Notes: generated from the sequence alone by a model not told the origin. Positions 27,001-34,844 are shown, counted from the stretch's first letter. The stretch is 64,000 nucleotides of DNA from Caenorhabditis remanei (GCF_010183535.1 NC_071332.1:3658001-3722000); one strand, 5' to 3'. Numbers and translations are program-made.

Positions 27001-27761
27001 AATTTTCTTGTCGGATTGAAGGAAAATGCGCTCTATTGCAAATTTTGCGAATTTTTTTAGTATGGGAAAACGCGCTCTACTGATAGAATGGAAACCTTAG
27101 ATTTTTTGAGGTTTTTGGAAAGTTTTCTCAACGGATTGGAGGAAAGTGCGCTCTACTGACCATTTTTAAAACGGTGATGTTGGGAAAACGCGCTCTATTG
27201 ATAAAATGTGGAGAATGAGGAAAATTTTAAAATAAATTATGAAATTGCGCTCTATCGCTAAGTTGTTGAAAAAAAATTTGTTTTTTTTCAGGTTTTATTT
27301 TTTTTTCGCGAAAAAAACTCAATTATCAGTTTAAAAAAACGGATTTTTATATGAAAATAGCCAAAAAATTGGAATTTTCCGATTTTTTAAAATTTCCTCC
27401 AGATTATCCGTGGAGCGCACTTTCTCAACGCTATTTTCGCGATTTTCTTTGGTTTTTCAGATTGGAATATGCGCTCCGTAGCGGAGTTTGTCTGCAAAAA
27501 TTCGAAAATTTGCAGAAAAAAACTGATTTTTTTTTCTTTAAAAATTAATTTTTGGAAATTTCGAATTCCCGCGCAATAAGCAGCACTTCATAGAGCGCAC
27601 TTTCTCCATCCTACAATTCAAATTTTCAGGACACTCTAATCATGATGGGCACCTACTTGCCACCATTCAACACTCAACCATTCTCCTATTCGGATTTCCC
27701 GTTGGAAACTCTGAGTCTACCGAGTTGTCTTCATATGCAAAGTGTTTGTCGACTTGTATAA
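76..27761 (+). CDS. hum-2: Class V unconventional myosin heavy chain, 3' half (rod and cargo-binding tail), 5' partial
   Basis: Actin-based cargo motor; only the rod and tail are in the window. Exons by splice sites and phase: 76-165, 6733-6827, 6993-7134, 10257-11089, 11788-11875, about 18771-18932, 19735-19812, 20084-20171, 22397-22513, 22863-23532, 26428-26731, 27630-27761 (TAA), roughly 930 codons. The first exon reads IEARSVGHLQKLNTGLENKI, the myosin V sequence just after the IQ motifs (vertebrate IEARSVERYKKL...GMENKI). Rod exons are charged heptad coiled coil. The last four exons form the dilute domain (for example ELKPSLARLLTKNLPAYLLL, LFNLLRQYSGE, WMCSLALNHMMFRRELCNF), ending FPLETLSLPSCLHMQSVCRLV. 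All junctions are GT-AG and phase-compatible except entry into exon 18771, where no in-frame acceptor joins cleanly to the phase-0 donor at 11875. The head is off-window. The hum-2 assignment rests on recalled family similarity. Confidence 0.93.
400..865 (+). repeat. Degenerate ~20-bp tandem array (CTGAAAATCGTCAATTTTTG)
   Basis: More than twenty imperfect copies of a 19-22-nt unit follow one another in the first large hum-2 intron. Short frames here translate to repetitive FLKIVNFYLKI-type peptides and are artefacts of the array. Confidence 0.8.
2050..2171. mobile_element. Family A foldback MITE
   Basis: Ends TTATTAGC...GCTAATAA with inner inverted stretch TTCTTACAAC.GCGCTC.ACCGAAA. A miniature non-coding element recurring across the window (6841-6969, 13004-13143, 14473-14598, 18089-18224, 32764-32904; longer versions at 11223-11497 and 63873-64000). 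Confidence 0.8.
3101..3872. repeat. Family B palindrome cluster (GTGAGGATTCTGAATCCG)
   Basis: Alternating copies of GTGAGGATTCTGAATCCG and its reverse complement make a tandem set of hairpins with about 230-bp periodicity in a hum-2 intron. Related clusters are at 7337-7872, 13253-13855 and inside the 47738-48756 palindrome. Confidence 0.75.
6841..6969. mobile_element. Family A MITE filling a short hum-2 intron
   Basis: TTATTAGCACGACACGCTTC...GCTAATAA, 129 bp, inside a 165-bp intron (6828-6992). Only about 13 bp on the donor side and 23 bp on the acceptor side are not element. Confidence 0.85.
7135..10256 (+). other. 3.1-kb hum-2 intron
   Basis: It contains a family B hairpin cluster (7337-7872), several GGCGGAGCCTAAAT motifs (8724-9255, including a 70-bp direct duplication 8833/9222), and two related palindromic stretches ending ATCGAAATG (about 8910-9085 and 9680-9830). 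No exon seen. Confidence 0.6.
10257..11089 (+). CDS. hum-2: hum-2 large coiled-coil rod exon
   Basis: Largest exon of the gene, 277 codons plus two bases. The acceptor is TTCCAG at 10251-10256 and the donor GTGAGT at 11090. Residues about 1-70 are heptad-rich (EQLEKARTDRQQWETERQKM). A Ser/Thr-rich break follows, then a second coiled coil containing ELEGAYNRLKNDMERIV, which resembles the vertebrate myosin V rod. It ends in a Ser-rich acidic segment (SGADSEDGSSAADLEEDL), a likely flexible and perhaps phosphorylated hinge. Codon usage is clearly coding and unlike the AT-rich surrounding introns. An open frame continues upstream to 10143, but that stretch is A/T-rich intron and is excluded because the acceptor and phase both fit 10257. 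Confidence 0.9.
11223..11497. mobile_element. Expanded family A foldback element
   Basis: Same ends (TTATTAGC / GCTAATAA) but with an interior arm pair (GAGAGACGCAGAGTTTTT and its complement) giving 275 bp. It lies in the hum-2 intron 11090-11787, and a truncated relative starts at 63873. Confidence 0.75.
13004..13143. mobile_element. Family A MITE in hum-2 intron
   Basis: TTATTAG...GCACAGTTCTTACAACTGCGCTCCACCG paired with CGGTAGAGCGCGGTTGTAAG and closing GCTAATAG. Confidence 0.75.
16143..17927 (-). mobile_element. Helitron, 5S-carrying family, copy A
   Basis: On the minus strand it begins TCTTTACTATTAAC and ends with hairpin GTCGCCGTTAGGCGAC, nine further bases, then CTGG. It is inserted between host A and T, the Helitron hallmarks. 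It carries two 5S-rRNA-derived stretches and a decayed frame whose peptide SESDGR..KKTSG.AIRT is shared with copy C. No Rep or helicase motif is visible, so it is non-autonomous. It sits in the 6.9-kb hum-2 intron. Confidence 0.85.
18089..18224. mobile_element. Family A MITE in hum-2 intron
   Basis: Same arms as the other family A copies, ending GTGCTAATAG, about 160 bp right of Helitron A. Confidence 0.7.
18693..18770 (+). promoter_or_regulatory. Possible internal trans-splice site and 5' UTR for a tail-only hum-2 transcript
   Basis: TATTTCAG ends at 18698 and is followed by 72 nt containing an in-frame TAA before ATG at 18771. The coding exon from 18771 (MLEFDEVGTSTPQPSLQSRM) cannot be joined in phase through this acceptor to the upstream exon at 11788-11875. 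The region just upstream (18300-18690) is a long pyrimidine-rich stretch. I infer an alternative start that would give a rod-less, tail-only product. An unidentified small exon supplying the phase is the other explanation. Confidence 0.35.
19880..20055. mobile_element. Family F inverted-repeat element
   Basis: Outer arms AAACGCGCTCTACCG / CGGTAGAGCGCGTTT and inner arms AAGGCGGAATTTCGG / GTATTCCGCTTGCCC. A second copy is at 21728-21995, both in introns flanking the 20084 exon. Confidence 0.65.
20084..20608 (+). CDS. hum-2: hum-2 exon with readthrough: possible alternative Ser/Thr-rich C-terminus
   Basis: The exon begins after TTTCCAG at 20083 in phase 0 (DLNDKLTRQSEELTEARAQL). A strong donor (G|GTGAGC) at 20172 joins it in phase to the dilute-domain exon at 22397. 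If the donor is not used, the frame stays open for 145 more codons to a TAG at 20606-20608. That extension is GC-rich and codon-biased, unlike intron: Ser/Thr/His-rich blocks, a basic RRHRHRRP patch, and a terminal helix-like segment (NAFYSLRDAMGTLLSQLARS). AATAAA lies at 21040-21045. I infer a shorter isoform that lacks the cargo-binding domain; a chance open frame is the alternative. Confidence 0.6.
   Translation, partial: DLNDKLTRQSEELTEARAQLRGYSGPLGLGEHEQQEVCRGMSPAKSLLSSITDSDAVDGGVGASGDYSSRRHRHRRPADLEPPPSSSASCSSGASSVYHSLNTSQWHWSHVSSSTPKLSTSTPLSTASTTSSTATTARQFVYPPNVNAFYSLRDAMGTLLSQLARSLGLASSSP
20609..22396 (+). other. Intron or 3' UTR after the short hum-2 frame
   Basis: AATAAA at 21040, a TA dinucleotide run (21055-21075), a long pyrimidine-rich stretch (21190-21500) and a family F element (21728-21995). 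No coding exon seen. Confidence 0.55.
21040..21045 (+). terminator. Polyadenylation signal AATAAA after the short hum-2 frame
   Basis: A canonical AATAAA lies 432 nt after the TAG at 20606-20608 and is followed within 60 nt by T/A-rich sequence. It would serve the early-terminating hum-2 transcript and is intronic for the long form. Confidence 0.4.
22545..22620 (-). pseudogene. tRNA-like sequence (degenerate)
   Basis: The minus strand has an A-box-like TGGCTCAGGCGGTAAC and a B-box-like GGGGGTTCAATCCCC at tRNA spacing, but the ends do not form an acceptor stem and the anticodon arm is poor. It sits in the 350-bp hum-2 intron between the two exons that enter the dilute domain. Confidence 0.6.
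22686..22760 (-). pseudogene. Second tRNA-like sequence, tandem to the first
   Basis: It shares the TGGCTCAGGCGGTAAC core with the copy about 140 bp away, with a B-box-like GGGGTTCGGGGTTCGA. The acceptor stem is not complementary. Probably a decayed tRNA duplicate or a short tRNA-derived element. Confidence 0.55.
22863..23532 (+). CDS. hum-2: hum-2 main dilute (DIL) cargo-binding domain exon
   Basis: This 670-nt exon encodes most of the first half of the myosin V globular tail. It aligns by eye with vertebrate myosin V: ELKPSLARLLTKNLPAYLLL matches ELKPRG...IPGLPAYILF, LVNLWRLFNLLRQYSGE matches LSNTCRFLHCLKQYSGE, and MCSLALNHMMFRRELCNF matches IGAITLNNLLLRKDMCSW. The acceptor is TTTCAG at 22862 and the donor AA|GTGAGT at 23533 (phase 2), matching the next exon, which begins by completing Lys then HNVTVIQNWL. 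The domain binds organelle adaptors in the cytoplasm. Confidence 0.92.
23533..24215 (+). repeat. Swarm of TAGAGCGCACTTGC motifs
   Basis: The motif (T/G)AGAGCGC(A/G)(C/T)TTGC and its complement recur about every 60-80 bp in both orientations, usually near TTTTGAATTTCCCGC. The same swarm continues at 25990-26390 and 26760-27600 around the next exons. Confidence 0.75.
24216..25989 (+). mobile_element. Helitron carrying heat-shock-element minisatellite
   Basis: The 3' end has hairpin CGCGGCGTAGCCGCG followed by AATTTCCTG and CTGG, then host T. The left end is placed at TCTGTCTGTCCGTCC, a Helitron-like 5' start, though the preceding base is T rather than A, so that boundary is uncertain. It lies in the 2.9-kb hum-2 intron after the main dilute exon and holds the nine-unit 58-bp repeat at about 24800-25318. 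No Rep/helicase coding is seen. Confidence 0.7.
24800..25318 (+). repeat. 58-bp minisatellite, nine units, with perfect HSE arrays
   Basis: Unit starts (CTTCCAGAAGCTTC) fall at about 24818, 24873, 24931, 24989, 25047, 25105, 25163, 25221 and 25279, a strict 58-bp period from the second unit on. Each unit contains TTC-CA-GAA-TC-TTC-CA-GAA-GC-TTC-GA-GAA, six alternating nGAAn modules, the canonical HSF-binding pattern. Units are almost identical, so amplification is recent. Confidence 0.92.
26732..27629 (+). other. Last hum-2 intron, motif-dense
   Basis: About a dozen copies of GCGCTCTA(C/T)TG or its complement at short intervals in otherwise A/T-rich sequence. No exon. Confidence 0.6.
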
Positions 27762-28467
27762 TTATTGATTTTTTTTTTGAATTTTTTAAACCCAAAATTT
27801 GTGTCCTCTTACTATGAATACCGGTAGCACCCCGCCCCTTTTGTAAATTTTTTCTCTTTTTTTCTAACTTTTTTCTTGTAAATCACACTAATTAACACTA
27901 ATTTAACATATTTGAGTGAAATAATGTAATCTAGTCTTTTTCCCCTCGCTTTTCTGTGCATAAAATTCACTTTTTGAATAGAACCAAATGGTTTTTGAAA
28001 ACTCTCCCTGAAATACTTGTACTTTATTTATTTTCACCGCTTTTCTATCAATTCTGTCTGTGCTGAAATGAAAATTATCGATTTTCGTGTGAAATTTTGA
28101 GTGAAAAAGTCGTTTTTTGAGTCATTTTCTGTCGAAAAATCAGTGAAAAATAACGAAATCTTTACTATTAACAAACACCAGATTCTGTATGTTTGTTTGT
28201 CTGTCGCCGATCCTACCGCCCTTCCTACTGAACCGATTTTTTTCAAATTTGGACCACAAGATCAGAAATTTTCTCTTAATGATGCCCGTCTTTTTCTTTT
28301 TTCAAAATTCTCAAAATGACGTCTTCTGAGCCAAAAACACTGATAAAGCATAGGGAATGAAAAACGGAAAAAGCGACGTGAAACTGTCGGCCTAAGCGTC
28401 GTCATTTCTTTCCTTTCTTCGGCTTGCGTTTCCTGTGGCCGCATGGTTCGGGTTGGCGTGTCGCCGC

Positions 28468-28512
28468 GTCCGATCTGGCAAGTTAAGCAACGTTGACTAC
28501 AGTTAGTTGGTT
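28468..28512 (+). pseudogene. 5S rRNA fragment inside Helitron B (first)
   Basis: It reads CGTCCGATCTGGCAAG, TTAAGCAACGTTGA, CAGTTAGT, matching the middle of nematode 5S rRNA, the internal promoter region, as I recall it. The 5' and 3' thirds of a 5S gene are missing. Confidence 0.75.
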
Positions 28513-29664
28513 CGATCCCGGGGGCGATGAAAGATTTTTTGATTTTTTTGTTGATTAGATTCGGAAAAAATAGAGGTTTCCGAACGCGTTGTCTATTTTC
28601 AGTGAGATCTTCGCCACGAAAAAATGCGAACCGTTTTCTAAATAGGGACGACGTGAAAGACTTTTTGTTATCATCTGGCTCAGAAAAAATTGATGATTAA
28701 AAACGTTTCGTTTGCTTCCAGATTGATCGGTATCACAAAAAGATACGGGCAGTTTTCCGGACACAGGCAAAGGGAGATGGATCCATTGTTGATCCATATG
28801 GGTTCACTTTTAAAAGTTTTAATAGTCATTTGGTTAGCATTTCTCTGCTTTTTACCACTGTTTTCGCTCAGCCCATTTGTAAAGTCACGAGCGGAAGTTC
28901 TGTGAAGTCCAGATATGGGATCGGGTAAAACTCACGGCATTGAGATCCGATTACCGGTTATCAGATCGGACGATCTATGTCTGATGGCTACTGAAGGCGA
29001 GATTGATGAAATGGTGCTCTATCGCTCAGAACAAGAGGGGAGCGCGGAGCTCGGAGGAACCAATGCCAAACGGGTTGGAATTAGAAGGGAAAACAAGTCT
29101 AAAATGATTAGACGAGATCTAGGCGGGCTTCAGTGACTTCCCGGGCAGCTGTCAGACGATTAAAAAAAACTGATGACGTGACGGCGAAAAGAACGAAGGC
29201 CAGCACCATCAGAACTCCTCTAACTCGGGCAAAACTCAAGCTTTACTATTAACAAACACCAGATTCTGTGACGAAAAGATCAGAAAATTTCCTCTCGGGA
29301 AGCCCGTTTTTCCTTTTTCAAAATTCTCAAAATGACGTCTTCTGATCCAGAAACATTGATAAAGAATTGAATAATCGACAGCGGAAAAAGAGGGTCGGCA
29401 AAGCGTTGTCTCTTCTGTACTCGCCCCGGCCGGCATTCTTCCCAGCACAGGTAGACCGCAATGTCCCAAAACGGACGAGCGACGTCTACGCGGCCGCAGA
29501 CGTGCGAGTGGCGAATCCATGCTGGCTAAACGACCGCCAGCGGGCCAACGCCGGTCCGTTACCGGCCCGCCAAAACACTCAGGAAAACCAGGAAAAATGG
29601 TTTTCCGAAATTCTGCTTCAAAATCATTCGGAAGTCGACACGTCAAGGAGTTCTCCTCGGAGTA

Positions 29665-30059
29665 TTATCGGAATAAAAAAGTTCCGACATTTTTTACCGA
29701 CGCGAAAGGTTCGCGCCAGTGATCTACGGAAACGCCCACTCATCATTAACATTTCTTCTGCAAGATCGGGGCACAGTTACATTGATTTCGCGGGTAAAAT
29801 TTTGTTAAAAATTCCACTTTTTCATCACAAAATTTGATCTTTTCTCTCAAACTTCCATAGTGGAAATGACATTTCAAGGAAAATAGATCAAATTTGATGA
29901 AAATGTGGAATTTTTAAACAAAATTTTTACCCGCGAAATCAATGTAACTGTGCCCCGATCTTGCAGAAGAAATGTTAATGATGAGTGGGCGTTTCCGTAG
30001 ATCACTGGCGCGAACCTTTGGCGTCGGTAAAAAATGTCGGAACTTTTTTATTCCGATAA
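29665..30059. mobile_element. 395-bp foldback element nested in Helitron B
   Basis: Two arms of about 190 bp are nearly perfect inverted copies (ends TTATCGGAATAAAAAAGTTC), separated by a short loop around 29860. Host TA lies on both sides, suggesting a Tc1/mariner-type insertion into TA. Confidence 0.8.
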
Positions 30060-30196
30060 TAGCTGCTACTGATGCACAACCTGATCCTTAACACATGGGA
30101 AGGATGGATCCAGTTTGTTCATATTGCGAGGCGCTATATTTCAAAGCTAAATTTAAGTTCGACTTTTAAACGGCGAAGGTCGGTGCCTTCAGGAAT

Positions 30197-30240
30197 CAGA
30201 TCTGGCAAGTTAAGCAATGCTGACTGCAGTTAGTTGGTTT
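30197..30240 (+). pseudogene. 5S rRNA fragment inside Helitron B (second)
   Basis: AGATCTGGCAAGTTAAGCAA then TGCTGACTGCAGTTAGTTGG: the same 5S core with a few substitutions, near the Helitron 3' end. The equivalent pieces in copy A are at about 17577-17620 and 16396-16437 (minus strand), and in copy C at about 58331-58370 and 59806-59846. Confidence 0.7.
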
Positions 30241-30674
30241 AAACCCATATGTGGACGTGAAAATGCTTTCTCTTTGCCAGATTTAGAAAAAGTAAAGGAG
30301 TAAGGGATCGAAATCGTATCAGAAAAGGAGAGATTTTACAATTGTGATTTACCGGAACGGATTGCTCACAGCTAACAAAGAATACCAACAAGTTAAGAAA
30401 AATAATACGATCCAGAAGTTTGAGATAATTCTGAGACCTCGATAGTTTAGGAAGCGCCGCAGGCGCTGTAACAAGTAGAAGGGTGGTGTAGAAAAGGAGG
30501 TTTAGTCGCCGTTAGGCGACGTGAACCGACTGGTTAAATGAAAAAAGAGAAAAAATGCAAACGCGCTCCATCGCACAACTGGGGAAAATTTATTTATTTT
30601 TGCGATTTTTTGGACTTTTTTCATCGAAAAAATCCGTTTTTTCACTTAAATTCTTTTTAAAAATCGATTAATAA

Positions 30675-30684
30675 TTGATTTCAG
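30675..30684 (+). other. Probable spliced-leader trans-splice acceptor for trpp-4
   Basis: TTGATTTCAG lies 14 nt upstream of the trpp-4 ATG and has no matching upstream donor exon in frame. This is the usual nematode arrangement of a trans-splice acceptor just before the start codon. Whether SL1 or SL2 is used cannot be read from the sequence. Confidence 0.6.
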
Positions 30685-30698
30685 ATTAAAAAATCCAC

Positions 30699-33600
30699 AT
30701 GGCAAATCATATTCAGCATTTATTCATCATTAATCGAGCCGGAAGTTTGATTTATAGTTGGGAGGCCAGGATTGAGACGGTTTGTGCTGATTTTCAAGAT
30801 GGAAATGATGATAAAATCATGATAAAACATGGAAAAATGGATTGCGGGCAAAAATTTGGCTAGAAACAGTTTTTTTCGGAAAAAATTTAACAAAAATCGA
30901 TTTTTTGGAAAAATTTTTTCACTAAAATTTATATCAAAATGATGCAAATTTCTTCAAAAAAACATAAACAAATGAATTACTGGCTAAAATTTGGCTAGAA
31001 ACAGTTTTTTTCGGAAAAAAATTACTAAAAAATCGAAATCGATTTATTTTTTAATAAAATTTTATATCAAAATGATGCAAATTTCTCCAAAATGCCGATT
31101 ATTTCAATAATTTTCCAGCCAGAAGTCGAAAAAACGTACGAATGGCCGATAGATGTGCATTTGGAGGAGGTCGATCAGAAGGCCGTCGTGGTATTCGGTG
31201 AGAAGGAGGGTGTTAAGTTGAGGTAGGTTGATTTTAACTAATTTTAGCTGAAAATCACTGAAAAATTGATAAAATTCACATTTTTCTTAAGATATTATGT
31301 GAAAAGTGTGAATGGGGAGACGGTGACTGGCACTCGGCTCCAACAAGGCGCCCAACAAGTCAATGTACTCGAATTCTTGCAGGAAGAGGATAATTATCCG
31401 GTTAGTTTTATGTAAATTGGATTTACAGTGGAAAAACTGATTTTTAACCAGAAAATTAACGGAAAATTGGTGTTTTTTGGGTAGAAAAATGTGATTTTTG
31501 GTTTTTAAAGAAGAAAATCGATTTTTTAGTCGGAATTCTTTGTAAAAATTTTATTTTATGCTAAAATTCGAGAAAATCATGGTAAATACCAGAAAGTTGA
31601 TGAAAAATTGTCTTTTTTCCAAGAAAAACCTCAAAAAATTTTCAATTTTTTCGAATTTTCGGCAAAAACTGCTGAAAATCTGCATTTTTATCAATTGTTA
31701 ATCCAAAACCCGGTACGTGTCATGAAAATTGGATTTAGAGTGGAAAAAACTAATTTTTTAACTGAAAATTGACGGAAAATTGGTGTTTTTTTGGGTGAAA
31801 ATATGTTTTTAGAGGAAAATCGATTTTTAAATAGGAATTCTTTGTAAAAATTTTATCTTATGCTAAAATTTGAGGAAATCATGGTAAATACCAAAAAGTT
31901 GTAGAAAATTGTCTTTGTCCAAGAAAACCTCAAAAAATTCTCAATTTTTCGAATTTTCGGTTTTCTAGAGAAGAAAATCGATTTTTAGACCGGAATTCTT
32001 TGTAAAAAATTTTATTTTATGCTAAAATTCGAGAAAATCATGGTAAATACCAGAAAGTTGATGAAAAATTGTCTTTTTTCCAAGAAAAACCTCAAAAAAT
32101 TTTCAATTTTTTCGAATTTTCGGCAAAAACTGCTGAAAATCTGCATTTTTATCAATTGTTAATCCAAAACCCGGTACGTGTCATGAAAATTGGATTTAGA
32201 GTGGAAAAAACTAAATTTTAAACTGAAAATTGAAGGAAAATTGGTGTTTTTTTGGGTGAAAATATGTTTTTAGAGGAAAATCGATTTTTAAATAGGAATT
32301 CTTTGTAAAAATTTTATCTTATGCTAAAATTTGAGGAAATCATGGTAAATACCAAAAAGTTGTAGAAAATTGTCTTTGTCCAAGAAAACCTCAAAAAATT
32401 CTCAATTTTTCGAATTTTCGGTTTTCTAGAGAAGAAAATCGATTTTTAGACCGGAATTCTTTGTAAAAAATTTTATTTTATGCTAAAATTCGAGAAAATT
32501 AAAAGCTTCCTTTGGAAACACCAAAAATTTGAGAAAATTGACTTTTTCCAAACGAAAAACTCAAAAATTGCTCAGTTTTTCCAATTTTTGGCAAAAACGA
32601 ATGGAAATTGAGCATGTTCCATCAAGAGAACTGTCTATAAGTTTTCCAGAGGCAAAATCGTTTAATTTGTATGAAAACTGTGAGTATTTCTAAGAAAAAC
32701 TCCCAGAAACCTGTTTTTCAGTACAAAATTTCAGAAAAATCATAAAATCACTATTTCCATTACTTATTAGCACGACATGAGACTACCGCGCTCTACCGAA
32801 ATCGAAGAAAATAGTGTGCGAAATTGAGAGACTCAGAGAAAAAGAGACATTTTTCAAGGGATTTTGATGGAGCGCAGTTGCAAGAAACGTGAAACCGATA
32901 TTATCAAAATTTTGGAACGGTTTTTTCAAAAATGTTACGGAAAAGTTTTCGCACGACCCTTACCCAGGCATACTTGCAACGGCCGGGCCGTGACGAGAAT
33001 TTCCAAGGCCCGGCTGAAAAATTTGAACTGAAATTTTGAACGAAATTTTGAATTTTTTTTGAAACAAAAAAAAATTCAAAAAGTTTGGTAAAAAATAGGT
33101 ACCTGTTTTTGAAGCCGGGCCTTCGGGCCGGGCCGTGCCTTGAAAATTCTCTACCGGGCCTTCGGGCCTTGCCGGGCCGGGCCGTAAATTTGCAAGTATG
33201 TACCCAAGTATTCTTCTTCAGGTAACCGTCCGATTCGCCGCCCCAACCGTCTCAACCAACGAGAAGATCATTCTGTCGTCAATGTTTCACTCGTTGTTCA
33301 CAATTGCCGTCCAACTGTCTCCATGTCCGAAGAGTTCCGGTGTGGAGGTTCTCGAGACGACACAATTCAAGTTATTCTGTTTACAGAGTAGAACAGGTAT
33401 GGAGATGTTTGGGAAAATTCCCGAATTATTTTTCTGAAATTCTCAAGACAGTTTCCGTTATCACAACTAGATTCAGCTCGTCGGGAGCTTTCAGAAAAGT
33501 ATAATCATGCCATGATTTGGAGCAGATTGGGTTTCGCCACGAAATCAGAAAATTTTCGGGTTACTGTAGTTTTCGTGTCGAGACCCAACCTGCTTCAAAT

Positions 33601-34844
33601 CATGGCATGATTATACTTTTCTGAAAGCTCTCGGCGAGTAGAACCTAGCTCGACAGTTGAAAATGTGTGAAAATGGGCCAAGACGGAAATATTTCATTTG
33701 AAATTGCCAACATGTCAAAATTTCGTCAGAACCCATTTTCTTGTGATGAAACATATAAAATGAGATTCAGCTGATCGAGAGCTTTCAGAAAAGTATAGCC
33801 ATGCCTAGGTTTGGATGGTTTGGGTCTCGACACGAAATCAGGAAATTTTCGGGGTACTGTAGTTTTCGTGTCGAGACCCAAAATGCTCCAAACCATAACA
33901 TGATTATACTTTTCTGAAAGCTCACGACGAGTTGAATCTTGCAATACAGTTGAAAATGTGTGAAAATGGGCCAAGACGGAAATATTTCATTTGAAATTGT
34001 CTACATGTCAAAATTTCGTCAGAAACCATTTTCTTGTGATGAAACATATAAAATGAGATTCAACTGATTGCGAGCTTTCAGAAAAGTATAATCATGCCAT
34101 GGTTTGGAACAGGTTGGGTCTCGGCACGAATTCAGAAAATTTTCGGGGTACTGTAGTTTTCGTGTCGAGACCCAAAATGCTCCAAACCATAACATGATTA
34201 TACTTTTCTGAAAGCTCACGACGAGTTGAATCTTGCAATACAGTTGAAAATGTGTGAAAATGGGCCAAGACGGAAATATTTCATTTGAAATTGTCTACAT
34301 GTCAAAATTTCGTCAGAAACCATTTTCTTGTGATGAAACATATAAAATGAGATTCAACTGATTGCGAGCTTTCAGAAAAGTATAATCATGCCATGGTTTG
34401 TAACAGGTTGGGTCTCGGCACGAATTCAGAAAATTTTCGGGGTACTGTAGTTTTCGTGTCGAGACCCAACCTGCTTCAAACCATGGCATGATTATACTTT
34501 TCTCAAAGCTCTCGATGAGCTGAATCTAATAGTGATAACTAAAAGTAAGGAGAAAGCACCCGTTTTTAATAAGTTAGGTAATACGGGTAGAAATTTCTGG
34601 AAAAAATCAGAAAACCCCTTGATTCTTTAAATTTCCAGGCGTCAAATTCGTGGTGATCACATCGGCCGCATCGAACATCGCCGCCGATTCACTTCTCTCG
34701 AAAATGTATGAATTATATACGGACTATGCGCTGAAAAACCCGTTTTATTCAATCGATATGCCAATTCGAGCACAAAAATTCGACGAAGCGATCAAGATTT
34801 TGTTGGAGAAAGCAGAGAAGAGCAATGGAGCCGTCACGTTTTAA
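30699..34844 (+). CDS. trpp-4: Trafficking protein particle complex subunit 4 (TRAPPC4/synbindin)
   Basis: Core subunit of the TRAPP tethering complex, which acts as a Rab1/Ypt1 exchange factor in ER-Golgi traffic. Five exons: 30699-30779, 31119-31222, 31292-31400, 33222-33396, 34639-34844, giving 224 residues (the human protein is about 219). All phases match. Signature segments in order: HLFIINRAGSLIYSW (first longin strands), EKTYEWPIDVHLEEVDQKAV, VTVRFAAPTVSTNEKIIL, SSMFHSLFTIAVQLSP, SSGVEVLETTQFKLFCLQS, GVKFVVITS and ALKNPFYSIDMPIRAQKFD. These match TRAPPC4 almost position by position. The start follows TTTCAG (30680-30684) by 14 nt, a probable spliced-leader site. Introns 3 and 4 are swollen by tandem duplications and foldback elements. 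The gene is 2.9 kb downstream of hum-2 on the same strand and tail-to-tail with the GPCR gene. Confidence 0.95.
32764..32904. mobile_element. Family A MITE in trpp-4 intron 3
   Basis: TTATTAGCACGACATGAGAC with inner arms ACCGCGCTCTACCGAAA and GATGGAGCGCAGTTGCAAG. Confidence 0.7.
32969..33200. mobile_element. GC-rich foldback element with an 8-bp duplication
   Basis: Ends CATACTTGCAA / TTGCAAGTATG, interior rich in GGCCGGGCC and CGGGCCTTCGGGCC. It is flanked by TACCCAGG and TACCCAAG, an 8-bp near-identical duplication as made by hAT-type transposases. Its right end is 21 bp before trpp-4 exon 4. Confidence 0.75.
33464..34530. repeat. Family C palindromes, tandem, in trpp-4 intron 4
   Basis: Four palindromes of about 180 bp (AGCTTTCAGAAAAGTATAAT...GAGACCCAAC and complement). 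The last three form ~290-bp direct repeats together with a common AAATGTGTGAAAATGGGCCA spacer. Confidence 0.85.

Larger units (their letters stand above)
28159..30533 (+). mobile_element. Helitron, 5S-carrying family, copy B
   Basis: Same ends as copy A: A|TCTTTACTATTAAC at the start; hairpin GTCGCCGTTAGGCGAC and CTGG|T at the end. It is longer than the others because it contains a second internal 5'-end-like stretch (about 29241) and a 395-bp foldback insertion (29665-30059). It occupies most of the hum-2 to trpp-4 gap and ends about 150 bp before the trpp-4 trans-splice site. Confidence 0.87.
31401..33221 (+). other. trpp-4 intron 3 with a 461-bp tandem duplication
   Basis: Two nearly identical units of about 461 bp (starts near 31533 and 31995) and a partial third (about 32455-32500), then a family A MITE and a GGCCCGGC-rich hAT-like element. 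The intron has grown to 1.8 kb by these additions. Confidence 0.8.

Noticed and set aside
28441..28520. A functional 5S rRNA gene
   Set aside because: Only the central third matches; the 5' and 3' parts that form helix I are absent, and the stretch is internal to a Helitron.
29367..29837. 156-residue open frame
   Set aside because: It spans Helitron B interior and the left arm of the foldback insertion; the overlap with both elements argues against a gene.
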